From CAYJLW01 sp964370965 (lineage in GTDB: Bacteria > Actinomycetota > Acidimicrobiia > UBA2766), in contig CAYJLW010000036.1 of the NCBI GenBank assembly GCA_964370965.1, positions 1 through 42,637 on the forward strand: DNA of 42,637 nt, in the 5' to 3' direction. Position 1 is the stretch's first letter. Each line of letters starts with the position of its first letter. The notes beneath the pieces were generated by a model. That model made no database searches, was not told where the DNA came from, and saw only the letters and a list, made by a program, of their open reading frames with translations. This document shows positions 23,410 through 32,340 of the stretch, one piece after another. Both the position numbers and the translations under genes were made by a program.

Positions 23410-24753
23410 GTGAAGGGACGGAGGCGTGACGTGGCCGAGCAGATCGCGGCGGGGCTGTCGTGGGTGGAGGACGGCGAGGGCGCCCTCGTCGTCGCCGGCA
23501 AGAGCCGGACCGGCCGGACCCTGTTGGAGATGCGCCCGACGGAGCCGGGGCGTGTCCGCTGCGGGCTCTGCGTCCCCGCCGGGCGGGGCGGCGTGGACCT
23601 CTCGGCCCGCCCCGGCGCCCTCCTCGCCGTCCTCACCGGGCACGCGGCGGCCGCCGGACACGACCCCGGGGACTGGTGCGCCGCCCTCGCCGGAGCGCTC
23701 CTCGCCGCCGCCCGTCGCTGGGGCACCTGGCAGCCGCCGTCCGAGGGACGACCCGACGTCCGAAGGTTCCTGGGCGGGATGACACATCCCCTGCTCGGGC
23801 GGGCCTACGACGCCGGCGTCGCCACGGTGGGAGAGATCCCCGCATGGGCCTCCCCGGCGCTCACCCGGACGGATGCCCGGGGGGCCGCCCGGACGCTTTG
23901 GGGCCCCGGCGCCACACGTCCCGTCGTCCGGGCCCTCGCCCGCTGCTGCGCCCCCCACCCCCGGGGCCGGGCCCGCGAGGCGCCGCCGCTGTGGTGGCAC
24001 CTGGCGTGGGGGGTCGCCGCCGCCGGAGTCCTGGAGCCCGACCAGGTCGCTGCCGTGCTTTCCGCCCCGCCCCTGGCCGCCGTGAGCGCACCCGGGACCG
24101 ACGACGTGGCCGCGATCCGTCGCGCGCTGACCCTGCTCGGCCCCCCGACGTCCACCCGCCTCCTTCTCGCCGGCCTCACCGAGGGCGACCCCCACCGCCT
24201 CCTCGCGGTCCTGTCCCTGTTCGGCGCCGTCCACCGTGACATCCCGGGGCGGCCGCCCGCCCACCTCGACCGCCTCGAACGCGCCTGCCTGGCCGTCGCC
24301 CGCGTCGATCCCGGACCGGCGACACGCGGGAGGCCGACGGCCCGTCGCAACACCGACATCCTGCCGGCGCCCCCGCCCCCGACGACCGTCAGGACGGCCC
24401 GCGGCCGGACCTCCGGGGAGCGGCTCGGACGTTTCGTCTACGTCGGCGCCGTCGCCGACCTGCACCAGCACCGCCTCGGCGAGCTCACCCTCGTCCTGCC
24501 CCGCACCCCCGCTGAGCTCCACGCCTGGGGTGGCGCCATGGGGAACTGCCTCGGCGCCTTCGCCCCGGCAGTGGCCGCGGACAAGTCGGTCGTGGTCGGC
24601 GTCCGCCACAACGGCGCGCTCGTGGCCGCCCTCGAGCTCCGGCGAGGGAACGGATCCCTCAGGCAGTTCCTCGGCCCCCACAACCGGCCCGCTCCCCCAG
24701 GCGTGGTCACACCGGTCCTACGGCACCTCAAGGGCGTCGGGCTCGCCCGGTAG
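23410..24753 (+). CDS. PcfJ-like domain protein, probably SOS-regulated
   Basis: A 447-residue protein. The C-terminal 80 residues fit the PcfJ-like domain: LHAWGGAMGNCLGAFAPAV, then VVVGVRHNGALVAALELRRG and RQFLGPHNRPAPP. PcfJ was named from a conjugative plasmid, but chromosomal relatives are of unknown function. The N-terminal two thirds are Ala/Arg-rich and helical, with no domain I recognise. The start is GTG 23410, about nine bases from the predicted transcription start, so the leader is very short. A LexA box overlaps the promoter, suggesting induction by DNA damage. A strong palindrome lies 70 bases after the stop. Confidence 0.72.
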   Translation: MKGRRRDVAEQIAAGLSWVEDGEGALVVAGKSRTGRTLLEMRPTEPGRVRCGLCVPAGRGGVDLSARPGALLAVLTGHAAAAGHDPGDWCAALAGALLAAARRWGTWQPPSEGRPDVRRFLGGMTHPLLGRAYDAGVATVGEIPAWASPALTRTDARGAARTLWGPGATRPVVRALARCCAPHPRGRAREAPPLWWHLAWGVAAAGVLEPDQVAAVLSAPPLAAVSAPGTDDVAAIRRALTLLGPPTSTRLLLAGLTEGDPHRLLAVLSLFGAVHRDIPGRPPAHLDRLERACLAVARVDPGPATRGRPTARRNTDILPAPPPPTTVRTARGRTSGERLGRFVYVGAVADLHQHRLGELTLVLPRTPAELHAWGGAMGNCLGAFAPAVAADKSVVVGVRHNGALVAALELRRGNGSLRQFLGPHNRPAPPGVVTPVLRHLKGVGLAR

Positions 24754-24814
24754 GAGGTGGCCGCATCACCCGGAGGTTCCGGATGCCCCGCCCGTCCCGT
24801 CCCTCCCCGCGTTT

Positions 24815-24850
24815 GGTCCTGAAATGACGGCATGCCGTCATTTCCGGACC
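24815..24850. terminator. Long perfect palindrome after the PcfJ-like gene
   Basis: Bases 24821-24844 form a 24-base perfect palindrome centred on GCATGC, extended by GGTCC/GGACC with one mismatched pair to an 18-of-19-bp stem. No spacer loop exists, so it could be a terminator hairpin or a cruciform/protein site. Confidence 0.7.
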
Positions 24851-24983
24851 GAACGCTGTGAGACGGCCACGACCGGGCGCGGTTCGCTGTGGGGCCCCGG
24901 GCGCGGTCGGAGGCGGGGACGCCGGGCCCCGACCTGGCGGATCCGGCACAATGGCGCCGGAGCCGTCCGTACGGAGGGGCAGG

Positions 24984-26999
24984 TTGGAGCGGACCGACCG
25001 GGCAGAGGCCGCAGAGGAGCTCGCCGAGCAGGGGCACTGGGAACAGGGCCTCAAGGCGCTCCTTGACGACGGCGACGTGGCAGGCGCCGTGGCGTTCCTC
25101 GAGGAGCGCGTGCTGGGGCTCCTCGCCCGGGGAGACCTCATGCTGGTGCGCGCCGCCGTGGCTCGGGTGCCCCGCAGGGAGCGCTCCCTCCTGTTGCGGA
25201 TAGCGGACGCGGACGCCGCCGCCCGGGTGCACGCCGCAGACCTCGGGGAGATCCAGGCCCTCGCCCGGGAGGCCGCCGCGGCGGCCTCCGGCGGGGGTAC
25301 GGACCACCGCTGGTGGCTGGCGGCAGTGGAAGCCGAGCACTTCCTCTGGAGGGGGGACATGGTCGCCGTCACGGTCGCCGCCCGGGCCCTCGCCGAGATC
25401 CCGGACGACCCGCTCCTGCCCGCCGACGCCCTCGCCGCCCGCGGCCGCCTGCGTCGCATCGCCGCCCTCGCCCACCTCTTCTCCTTCGCTCCCGACGGCG
25501 CCGCCCGGGCCGAGGAGGCGCTGGAGTTCGCCCTCGTGGACCTCGGGCGGGCCGGATGGGAGGAGGAGCGGGCGATGACGTCCGTGCTGTTCCACGTCGT
25601 GGCCGCCTCGGTGTCCTTCGACGGCTTCGAGGTCTCGCTCCCGGTCGTGCGCGAGAGCATCGACCGCCTCCGCGTCCTCGGCTCTGCCTACACCGCCGTC
25701 GCCCTCGCCGGCCTCGCCTTCGTCTGCCTGCTCGCCGGGGACGTCCCCGAGGTGCACGCGGCGCTGGCGGAGGCGGCGGACCTCGGCGCCGCCATGACCC
25801 CCACCGCCGACGCCCTCATGCGCCACGTCGCGTCCATGGTGCACCTTCTGGGCGCCGGGCCCACACCGGCGGTGCTGGCAGAGCTCGACGACGTCGCCGA
25901 CGTGTTCCGGGCCGTGGCCGTGGAGGCGGCCGGATCGGTCGCCCTCACGGTGGCCTGGGTGCTGCTCGACATGGGAGACGCCGAGGGCGCCCGGACGTGG
26001 GCGGGCCGGGCGCGCAGCGCGCAGCTCATCACCCCCTACGCCCGCCTCGACCGCGACACGCTTGAGGCCCGCCTCGGGACCAGCCGGGGCGATGCCGGCG
26101 CCGTCGCCGTGCTGGGGGAGTGCGTCGACCGGGGAGTGGCCGCCGGCCTCACCCGCTACAGCGGCATCAAGGCCCTCCAGGGCGCCCACGACTGCGCCCG
26201 GGCGGGCCTCGCCGCGGAGGCCGCTGCTCTCCGCGAGCGGGGTCTCGACCTCGTCCCGGCCCCCGGTCGGCGGACGATCTGGGAGGAGCTCTGGGCACGG
26301 CCCCTACCCGCCGTCCCGTCTCCGGTCCCGGCTCCGCCGGACGACCCGGCCCGCGCCGTCCTGCCCGGCGCAGGCGCATCCATCAGGGTCCTCGGCCCCG
26401 ACGTCCGGGTGGAGCGGGGATCGGGGCCGGTCGTGCTCACGGGCACGTCCGCCCGGATCGTCGCCTTCCTCGTGGCCGAGAGGCGTCCGGTCGCCGTGGA
26501 GCGACTCCTCGACGCCCTCTGGCCGGACGAGGTCTCGGCGGCCACGGCCCGGAACCGCCTGCGCGTGGCCCTGCACCGCCTCCGCGGCACCCTCGGGCTG
26601 GGGGCCGGGGAGCTCGTGGTGCGGGCCGGCGACCTCGTCCGCTTGGAGCCGCCGGCGGGATGGCGAGTCGACGCCTGGGACTTCTGGGACCTCTCGGGCG
26701 GGGACGCCGCCGCCCGCCAGGCCGCCCTCGACCTCTACCGGGGGGACTTCGCCGGGGAGGCGCTCGCCTACGAGGACTCCGTCGCCGGGGAGCGCGCCCG
26801 CCTCCGCGCCCGCTTCGTCGACGTCGCCGCCGGCCTCCTCGCCGCTGGGGCGGCCGATCCCGGAGTGCTGGCGGGGAAGGTGCTGGCGCTCGGGATCGCC
26901 GACCCGGACCTCGCCGCGGCCCTGGCCGCAGCCCTTCGCGGGGCGGGGCGCCACGCCGAGGCCACCGCTGTGGAGGAGGCAGCGGGGGCGGCGCTCTGA
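24984..26999 (+). CDS. SARP-type transcriptional regulator with helical N-terminus
   Basis: A 671-residue protein. Residues from about 470 hold an OmpR-type winged helix (IRVLGPDVRV, TSARIVAFLVAE, ERLLDALWPDE, ARNRLRVALHRLRGTL) followed by a bacterial transcriptional activator domain (VDAWDFWDLS, ALDLYRGDFAGEAL). The first 450 residues are repeated helices of TPR type, as in MalT/AfsR-like regulators, probably a sensor. There is no NB-ARC ATPase. I take TTG 24984, which has GGAGGGG five bases upstream; ATG 24951 in the same frame lies inside a -10-like CACAAT and is less likely. The radical SAM gene follows, but regulation of it is only a guess. Confidence 0.78.
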   Translation: MERTDRAEAAEELAEQGHWEQGLKALLDDGDVAGAVAFLEERVLGLLARGDLMLVRAAVARVPRRERSLLLRIADADAAARVHAADLGEIQALAREAAAAASGGGTDHRWWLAAVEAEHFLWRGDMVAVTVAARALAEIPDDPLLPADALAARGRLRRIAALAHLFSFAPDGAARAEEALEFALVDLGRAGWEEERAMTSVLFHVVAASVSFDGFEVSLPVVRESIDRLRVLGSAYTAVALAGLAFVCLLAGDVPEVHAALAEAADLGAAMTPTADALMRHVASMVHLLGAGPTPAVLAELDDVADVFRAVAVEAAGSVALTVAWVLLDMGDAEGARTWAGRARSAQLITPYARLDRDTLEARLGTSRGDAGAVAVLGECVDRGVAAGLTRYSGIKALQGAHDCARAGLAAEAAALRERGLDLVPAPGRRTIWEELWARPLPAVPSPVPAPPDDPARAVLPGAGASIRVLGPDVRVERGSGPVVLTGTSARIVAFLVAERRPVAVERLLDALWPDEVSAATARNRLRVALHRLRGTLGLGAGELVVRAGDLVRLEPPAGWRVDAWDFWDLSGGDAAARQAALDLYRGDFAGEALAYEDSVAGERARLRARFVDVAAGLLAAGAADPGVLAGKVLALGIADPDLAAALAAALRGAGRHAEATAVEEAAGAAL

Positions 27000-27114
27000 C
27001 CCGTTCCAGGGGGCGCCTACCCGTTCTGGGGAGCGCACGCTGTGAGGCAGGAGTAACGTCCAGGGAGTGGGTCGAGTCCCGACACCGGCCCCAACCCCAC
27101 CCCCCTGGAGGACC

Positions 27115-28677
27115 ATGCGGATCCGCTTCCTCGAGCCCCGGCCGCCCGGTGCCCACGTCTACGACAACGCCCTGCTGCCCCGGCTCGGCCTGCCTCTCAT
27201 GGCGAGGATGCTCGCCGAGGCCGGCCACGACGTGTACTGCTACGTCGAGGCCCTCGCCCCCGTCGACGTCGAGGACTGCCTCGGCGCCGACCTCGTGGGG
27301 ATCTCCTCCACGACGTCCACACAGCCCTACGCCTACGCCATCGCCGACGAGCTCCGCTCCGCGGGCGTCCCGGTCGTCTTCGGCGGCCCGCACGTCTCCT
27401 TCTTGGCCGACGAGGCGTTGGAGCACGCCGACTTCGTCGTGCGGGGCGAAGGCGAGCGCACCATCATGGAGCTCGTCGACGCCGTCGAGCGGGAGCAGCC
27501 CCTCGACGGGATCGCCGGCCTCTCGTGGCGGGACACGTCCGGGCGGGTCCTGCACAACGCCGCCCGGCCGAACTGCACACAGGCGGAGTTCGAGGCGCTG
27601 CCCGCCCCGGACCTCAGCCTCATCAAGGGTCACGAGCGCATGGGCATCAAGCCGATCATGACGCAGTGGGGCTGCACCTTCGACTGCGAGTTCTGCTCCG
27701 TGACGGCGATGTTCTCCCGGCGGGTCCGCCACCGGCGCACCGACCAGATCCTGAACGAGCTCCAGGGGCTGAACGCCGAGACCGTGTTCTTCCACGACGA
27801 CTGCTTCGTGGTGAACAAGACCCGCACCCGGGACCTCCTCCGCACGATGATCGACACGGACACGACGCCGGAGTGGATGGCCCAGGTGCGCGCCGCCGAG
27901 ACCGTCTTCGCCTCGAAGAGCAAGCGGGAACCCGACTTCGAGCTCCTGGAGCTCATGCAGGCGTCGAACTGCTTCATGGTCATGGTGGGCTTCGAGTCCG
28001 TCTCGGACGAGTCCCTCGGCCAGATGAACAAGAAGCAGCATGTCGCCGACATCGTGGAGTCCGTGGACCTCTTCCACCGCCACGGCATCAAGGTGCACGG
28101 CATGTTCATCGCCGGCGCCGACACCGACGACGTGGAGGCCGCCGACCGCATCACCGCCTTCGCCCGCCACCACGGCATCGACACGATCCAGATCATGATC
28201 GAGATGCCCCTGCCGGGCACCCACCTCTACCGGAGGATCACCGCCGACGGCCGCCTCCTGTCCTCGGACTGGTCGCTTTACGACGGCCACCACGCCGTGA
28301 TGGCGCCCGCCCGTTCCAGCGCCGCCGACCTCCAGCTCGCCGTGGTGGGGGCGATGGAGCGCTTCTACTCCCTTCCCGGCATCGTGGGCCCCGCCGTCAA
28401 GGGCGCCCTGAAGGGCCTCCCCCAGATAGTGCGCTCGGCGCTCCGGCCCCACTCCATCCCGGCCCTGCCCCGCTTCACGCTGTTGACGCTGCGCAGGCGT
28501 TGGCAGGAGGCTCTCGACCTCATGCGCGACCGCCTCCCCATCGAGGACATCCGTCGCCTCCGGGAGTCCTTCGCCGTCCCGATGCTGCGCTCCTACGGCC
28601 GCGCCCAGCTCGCCAAGTTCAACGGCCAGCCCCGCACCCTCGCCCACCTCGAGCACCTCCGCGCCCTGCCGGCGTGA
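27115..28677 (+). CDS. B12-binding-domain radical SAM protein
   Basis: A 520-residue protein. Residues 1-130 are a Rossmann-like B12-binding-type domain (DLVGISSTTS, VVFGGPHVSF, ADFVVRGEGE) although no DxHxxG cobalamin motif is evident. The radical SAM cluster motif is C187-x3-C191-x2-C194 (GCTFDCEFC), followed by FFHDDCFVVNK and GFESVSDESL, both typical of this class. The C-terminal 120 residues carry a helical extension. Such enzymes carry out radical methylations or rearrangements; the substrate cannot be read from sequence. ATG has a strong GGAGG site. It is monocistronic, ending before a bidirectional hairpin. Confidence 0.85.
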   Translation: MRIRFLEPRPPGAHVYDNALLPRLGLPLMARMLAEAGHDVYCYVEALAPVDVEDCLGADLVGISSTTSTQPYAYAIADELRSAGVPVVFGGPHVSFLADEALEHADFVVRGEGERTIMELVDAVEREQPLDGIAGLSWRDTSGRVLHNAARPNCTQAEFEALPAPDLSLIKGHERMGIKPIMTQWGCTFDCEFCSVTAMFSRRVRHRRTDQILNELQGLNAETVFFHDDCFVVNKTRTRDLLRTMIDTDTTPEWMAQVRAAETVFASKSKREPDFELLELMQASNCFMVMVGFESVSDESLGQMNKKQHVADIVESVDLFHRHGIKVHGMFIAGADTDDVEAADRITAFARHHGIDTIQIMIEMPLPGTHLYRRITADGRLLSSDWSLYDGHHAVMAPARSSAADLQLAVVGAMERFYSLPGIVGPAVKGALKGLPQIVRSALRPHSIPALPRFTLLTLRRRWQEALDLMRDRLPIEDIRRLRESFAVPMLRSYGRAQLAKFNGQPRTLAHLEHLRALPA

Positions 28678-28707
28678 CAGGCTGGTGCGGTCGCGGCCAC
28701 ATGCTGT

Positions 28708-28765
28708 CGCCAAACTGGGCGCGCTGCGCGTCGCATCTGACGCGAGGCGCGCCCAGTTCGGCGTG
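28708..28765. terminator. Bidirectional hairpin between convergent genes
   Basis: CGCCAAACTGGGCGCG and CGCGCCCAGTTCGGCG pair over 15 of 16 positions around an internal GC-rich loop that can itself fold. It lies between the radical SAM gene and the ABC exporter operon, which converge. Confidence 0.65.
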
Positions 28766-28795
28766 TGGGACCCCGTCCCGGGGGTTACCCCGAGG

Positions 28796-29725
28796 TCAGC
28801 CGGCGCCCCCGACGCGGTCGACGAAGACGTCCTCGAGGCGCGGGGCCACGGCCTCCGGTTCCCCGGCGGCCACGCCGGCGGCACCCAGGATCTCGCCCAC
28901 GACCCCGGGTGACTCACCGGGGCGGAGGATGACCTGGAGGTCCGTGCCCACGAGGGCGACGGCGTGGGTGGGCTCCAGCGCCCCCACCGCCGCCCGCCAG
29001 TCCCCGACGGCGACCCGCACGACGCGGGCGGCGAGGGACTCCCTCAGCTCCGCGGGCGGCCCCTCGGCGACGAGGCGCCCGGACGCTATGACGGCGACGG
29101 CGTCGCACTGCTCGGCCTCCTCCATGAAGTGCGACGTCACGAGGAGCGTGCGCCCCTCCGCAGCGACCCCGTAGAGGAGCTCCCAGAACACGGAGCGGGC
29201 GAGAGGGTCCATGCCCGAGGAGGGCTCGTCGAGCAGCAGGAGGGCCGGGTCGTGGACGGCGGCGCAGGCGAAGGCGACCCGCTGGCGGAGGCCCCCGGGG
29301 AGGTCGGCGACGAGGCCGCCGAGGGCGTCGCCGATCCCGAGGAGGCCGGCGAGGTGGTCGCGCCGCCCCCGGAACTCGGCGCCGCGGAGGCCGTAGAGGC
29401 CGGCGTAGAAGCGGAGGTTCTCCTCTGCCGAGAGGTCCGGGTAGAGGCTGAAGCGCTGGGACATGTAGCCCACCCGGGGCCGGATGGCGTCCCCCTCGGC
29501 AAGGTCGTGGCCGAGGACCGTGCCCCTCCCCGCGGACGGCCGGAGGAGGCCGACGAGCATCCGCAACGTCGTCGTCTTCCCCGATCCGTTGGGGCCGAGG
29601 AAGCCGTAGACGGAACCGGCGGCGACGGCCAGGTCGAGGTCGTCCACCGCCCGGAAGGCGCCGAAGTCCCTCGTGAGCCCCCGGGCCTCGACGGCGAGGC
29701 GGCTGGGCCCGGCCTCCCCGCTCAC
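28796..29725 (-). CDS. ABC exporter ATPase, second half of a split YbhF
   Basis: A 309-residue ABC ATPase with all motifs: Walker A GPNGSGKT (44-51), Q-loop YMSQRF near 88, signature LPGGLRQR (142-149), Walker B LLLLDE (162-167) and H-loop SHF with His199. It matches the second ATPase domain of YbhF-type proteins, where both ATPases are normally in one chain. It is the last gene of a three-gene operon with the ABC-2 permease and the other ATPase; an 85-base gap separates it from that ATPase. The complex probably exports drugs or other hydrophobic compounds. Confidence 0.82.
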   Translation of the reverse strand: MSGEAGPSRLAVEARGLTRDFGAFRAVDDLDLAVAAGSVYGFLGPNGSGKTTTLRMLVGLLRPSAGRGTVLGHDLAEGDAIRPRVGYMSQRFSLYPDLSAEENLRFYAGLYGLRGAEFRGRRDHLAGLLGIGDALGGLVADLPGGLRQRVAFACAAVHDPALLLLDEPSSGMDPLARSVFWELLYGVAAEGRTLLVTSHFMEEAEQCDAVAVIASGRLVAEGPPAELRESLAARVVRVAVGDWRAAVGALEPTHAVALVGTDLQVILRPGESPGVVGEILGAAGVAAGEPEAVAPRLEDVFVDRVGGAG

Positions 29726-29810
29726 TTCCCCGGCCGCCCGCGTGCGGGCGCGGAACGCGAACCTTCACGGGGAGCTGGTCGTGCCCGGGCCCGGGGGGAG
29801 CGCGCCCCCC

Positions 29811-30728
29811 TCACCGACGCCCCCCGGCGAGGATCTCCACCAGGGCGTCTCCGAGGTCCGCCGCCACCGCCTCGCCCCCGGCGACAGGCACCGCTGCGGC
29901 CGTCACGACCCGGATGCTCTCTCCGAGGGCGTAGGCAGCGGTGACGCCCTCGACCCCCGCCAGCTCCCGCAGGCGACCGGGGCGCTGGGCGGGGGCGGCG
30001 GCCACGGCGAGGACGCGACCCTCCACGCCGGCGACAAGATCCGACGGCGGCCCGTCGGCCACGACCCGTCCCGCGGCGAGCAGGACGAGACGGTCGCAGC
30101 GGGCGGCCTCGTCCACGTAGGGGGTGGAGGCGCACACGGCGACGCCGTCACGGGCGAGGCCGAAGAGCTGTGTCCAGAGCCGCCGTCGCAGAACGGGGTC
30201 GAGGCCGGTCGTGGGCTCGTCGAGGAGGAGCACCCGGGGGTGGCCGGCGAGGGCGCAGGCGAGGGCGAGGCGCTGGCGCATGCCCCCGGAGAGGTCGCCC
30301 CCCAGGCGGTCCGGGACGTCGGCGAGCTCGGCGAAGTGGAGGAGCTCCTGGCGGCGTTCGGGGGAGGCGCCGGCGATGCTGCAGAAGAAGTCGGCGTTCT
30401 CTGCGACCGTGAGGTCCGGGTAGATGCGGGCCCCGGCGGCGAGATAGCCCACGGAGCGGCGGCGGTCGCCGGTTACGTCCACCCGGCCGCTGCTGGGGCG
30501 CAGGATGCCGGCGAGGACACGCAGGAGCGTGGTCTTGCCCGCTCCGTCGGCGCCGAAGACGCAGGTGACCTCCCCGGGGGCGAGGGCGACGTCGACGTCG
30601 GCGAGCACGGGGCGGCCCCCGAGGAGCACTCCCACGCCCGTGGCCACAAGCGGCGGCCGACCGTCCGCACCCGGGGCCGGCGACGGCCGACCGGTCACAC
30701 CCGGGGCCGGCGACGGCCGACCGGTCAC
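29811..30728 (-). CDS. ABC exporter ATPase, first half of a split YbhF (degenerate site)
   Basis: A 305-residue ABC ATPase. Walker A is GADGAGKT (59-66), signature LSGGMRQR (146-153), Walker B VLLLDE (166-171). The H-loop histidine is replaced (STPYVDEA, Pro203), and the Q-loop region reads YLAAGARIYP with no Gln. This fits the first, catalytically weak ATPase domain of YbhF. GTG 30728 overlaps the permease stop as GTGA. The first 20 residues are an exact ten-residue duplication (VTGRPSPAPG twice), so GTG 30698 is a second possible start. It should pair with the downstream ATPase to give one active and one degenerate site. Confidence 0.8.
   Translation of the reverse strand: MTGRPSPAPGVTGRPSPAPGADGRPPLVATGVGVLLGGRPVLADVDVALAPGEVTCVFGADGAGKTTLLRVLAGILRPSSGRVDVTGDRRRSVGYLAAGARIYPDLTVAENADFFCSIAGASPERRQELLHFAELADVPDRLGGDLSGGMRQRLALACALAGHPRVLLLDEPTTGLDPVLRRRLWTQLFGLARDGVAVCASTPYVDEAARCDRLVLLAAGRVVADGPPSDLVAGVEGRVLAVAAAPAQRPGRLRELAGVEGVTAAYALGESIRVVTAAAVPVAGGEAVAADLGDALVEILAGGRR
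30669..30728 (-). repeat. 30-bp tandem duplication at the ATPase start
   Basis: Two identical 30-base units, each starting with GTGACC on the minus strand and coding VTGRPSPAPG. A third, diverged unit follows (ADGRPP). Each perfect unit offers a start codon. Confidence 0.85.
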
Positions 30729-31819
30729 AGAGCCTCCCGGCGGAAGCGCAGTGAGGCGAGCGCCATCGTCGCGCCGGCGTACCCGACGAGCACGACGGCG
30801 TCCACCCATACGTCCCCGAGGCTCACGCCCTTGACCCAGAAACCCCGGGCCACGGGCACGAAGTAGGTGAGGGGCAGGAGGTAGGACACCCAGCGCACCG
30901 ACCACGGTGTGGCGCTGAGGGGGAAGATGAGCCCGGACAGGAGGATCTGGGGGAACAGGAAGAACATGGCGAGCTGCATCGCCTGCTGCTGGTTCTGGGA
31001 CGCGGTCGAGATGAGGAGGCCGACGCCGAGGGAGCCGAGCACGAAGAAGACGCTGATCGCGAGCATGAGAGGGAAGCTGCCCTCGAAGGGCACGTCGAAG
31101 ACGAAGACCCCGATGCCGACCACGAGGAGGAGGTCCGCGAAAGAGATCGCCGCGTAGGGGAGGAGCTTGCCCAGGATGAGCTCCCCGGGCTGCAGCGGCG
31201 TCACGGCGAGTTGCTCGAGCGTCCCCCGTTCCCGCTCCTTCACCACGCCGAGGGCCGTCATCATGCCGCCCTCCAGGAGGATGACGAGGCCGATGAGGCC
31301 CGGGATCATGAAGTTCGCCGAGCGCATGTCCGGGTTGAACAGCACCCGGGTGGACGGCACCGCCATGTCCCCGGCGCCGCCGCCGGCTGCCAGCGTGTCC
31401 CGGGCGAGTCCCGCGGTCGCCTGCTGCGCCGCCCGCAGGGCGCCCTCCGCGGCGATGACGCCGGAGCCGTCCACCCAGACGGCCACCCTGGGTGCGGCCC
31501 CGGGGCCTCGCCCCGGCAGGACGAGCAGGGCGGCCTGGCTGGCGCCGGAGCGGAGGTCCGCTGTGACGGCTGCCTGCGTGCGGGCGCGGCGGTGAAAGTC
31601 GAAGCCCCGGCGCTCGAATGCGTCCACGACGGCCGTGGCCTTGCCGCCGCCCGCGTCGAGGAGCGTGGCCTGGAACGACCTCACGTCGAACGTGGCGGCG
31701 TAGCCGAACAGGAGGAGCCAGAGCGCGGGGACGAGGACCATCATCGCCAGCGTGCGCCGGTCGCGCAGGATCTGGATGCGCTCCTTGTGGATGAGGTGGC
31801 GGACGCGGCGGAAGTCCAC
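30725..31819 (-). CDS. ABC-2 type permease (YbhS/YbhR-like)
   Basis: A 364-residue membrane protein of the ABC-2 family. One span near residues 26-46 (MMVLVPALWLLLFGYA), a large outer domain of about 130 residues, then five spans from about 175 onwards. The hallmark MTALGVVKERERGTLEQLAVTP precedes the third span. It forms the membrane channel of the exporter with the two downstream ATPases; only one permease is present, so a homodimer is likely. GTG start at 31819 with a leaderless-type -10 six bases upstream. Confidence 0.87.
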   Translation of the reverse strand: MDFRRVRHLIHKERIQILRDRRTLAMMVLVPALWLLLFGYAATFDVRSFQATLLDAGGGKATAVVDAFERRGFDFHRRARTQAAVTADLRSGASQAALLVLPGRGPGAAPRVAVWVDGSGVIAAEGALRAAQQATAGLARDTLAAGGGAGDMAVPSTRVLFNPDMRSANFMIPGLIGLVILLEGGMMTALGVVKERERGTLEQLAVTPLQPGELILGKLLPYAAISFADLLLVVGIGVFVFDVPFEGSFPLMLAISVFFVLGSLGVGLLISTASQNQQQAMQLAMFFLFPQILLSGLIFPLSATPWSVRWVSYLLPLTYFVPVARGFWVKGVSLGDVWVDAVVLVGYAGATMALASLRFRREAL

Positions 31820-31825
31820 GGGGCG

Positions 31826-31831
31826 AGGATA
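31826..31831 (-). promoter_or_regulatory. Leaderless-type -10 of the exporter operon
   Basis: TATCCT on the minus strand, six bases before GTG 31819, with no ribosome binding site. Confidence 0.45.
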
Positions 31832-31900
31832 TCGACGTCGCGCGCCCGTGCGGTCGCGCCCGGGTCAGCGGGGACACGCTGGTGCGTCGCCCGCCCCCCA

Positions 31901-31953
31901 CCGTTCTGGGGAGACCACGCACGGACAGCCGTGCGTGGGCTCCCCAGAACCGG
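31901..31953. repeat. Long hairpin upstream of the exporter operon
   Basis: CCGTTCTGGGGAG and CCACGCACGG pair with the right-hand complement through a stem of about 24 bp with two mismatches and the loop ACAG (31925-31928). A half-copy (CCGTTCTGGGGAG) recurs at about 27020, before the radical SAM gene. Confidence 0.85.
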
Positions 31954-32065
31954 CCGGACGCGCCCGGGGCGCCGACCGTCGGGACTGCGTCCGTGGGAGG
32001 GGCGCTACGGGAGGGCCGCTGCCTGCCCCACGCCTCCGCCCCGGCGAAAGTGCTGCCGCGGGGCC

Positions 32066-32113
32066 CAAGTGATGCCGAATCCACGGAATACCGGCACAAC
32101 AGCTTCATTTTGC
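32066..32113. repeat. Hairpin repeat family 2, copy a (degenerate)
   Basis: 48-base element with ends CAAGTGATGCCG and a diverged right arm (CAGCTTCATTTTG). Core GGAATACCGGCACAAC matches copies b and c. Confidence 0.75.
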
Positions 32114-32229
32114 CTACGTCCACCCCGGGCGCCCGCCGCCCGGAAGTCCGTTGCCTGGGGGCCCGTCGCCTCGGGCCGGCCCCCCGGCCCCCCGGCCCCC
32201 CGGCCCCCCGGGGGCGGCCGGGGTCCGGC

Positions 32230-32277
32230 CAAAGTGATGTCGGATGCCCGGGATTCCGGGACAACGGCATCACTTTG
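32230..32277. repeat. Hairpin repeat family 2, copy b
   Basis: 48 bases. CAAAGTGATGTCG pairs with CGGCATCACTTTG (one G-T pair); the core is GGATTCCGGGACAA. Confidence 0.85.
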
Positions 32278-32334
32278 CGTCCATTCCACCCGCCGGGACC
32301 TTGGGCGCGGGCGCCGGCCGGGCTCCAGCCCGCA

Positions 32335-32340
32335 TAGACT
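32335..32340 (+). promoter_or_regulatory. Leaderless-type -10 of the GMC oxidoreductase gene
   Basis: TAGACT, seven bases before ATG 32348; no ribosome binding site. Confidence 0.5.

Noticed and set aside
24951..24983. ATG 24951 as start of the SARP gene
   Set aside because: It lies within a -10-like CACAAT and has no ribosome binding site; TTG 24984 has a strong site.
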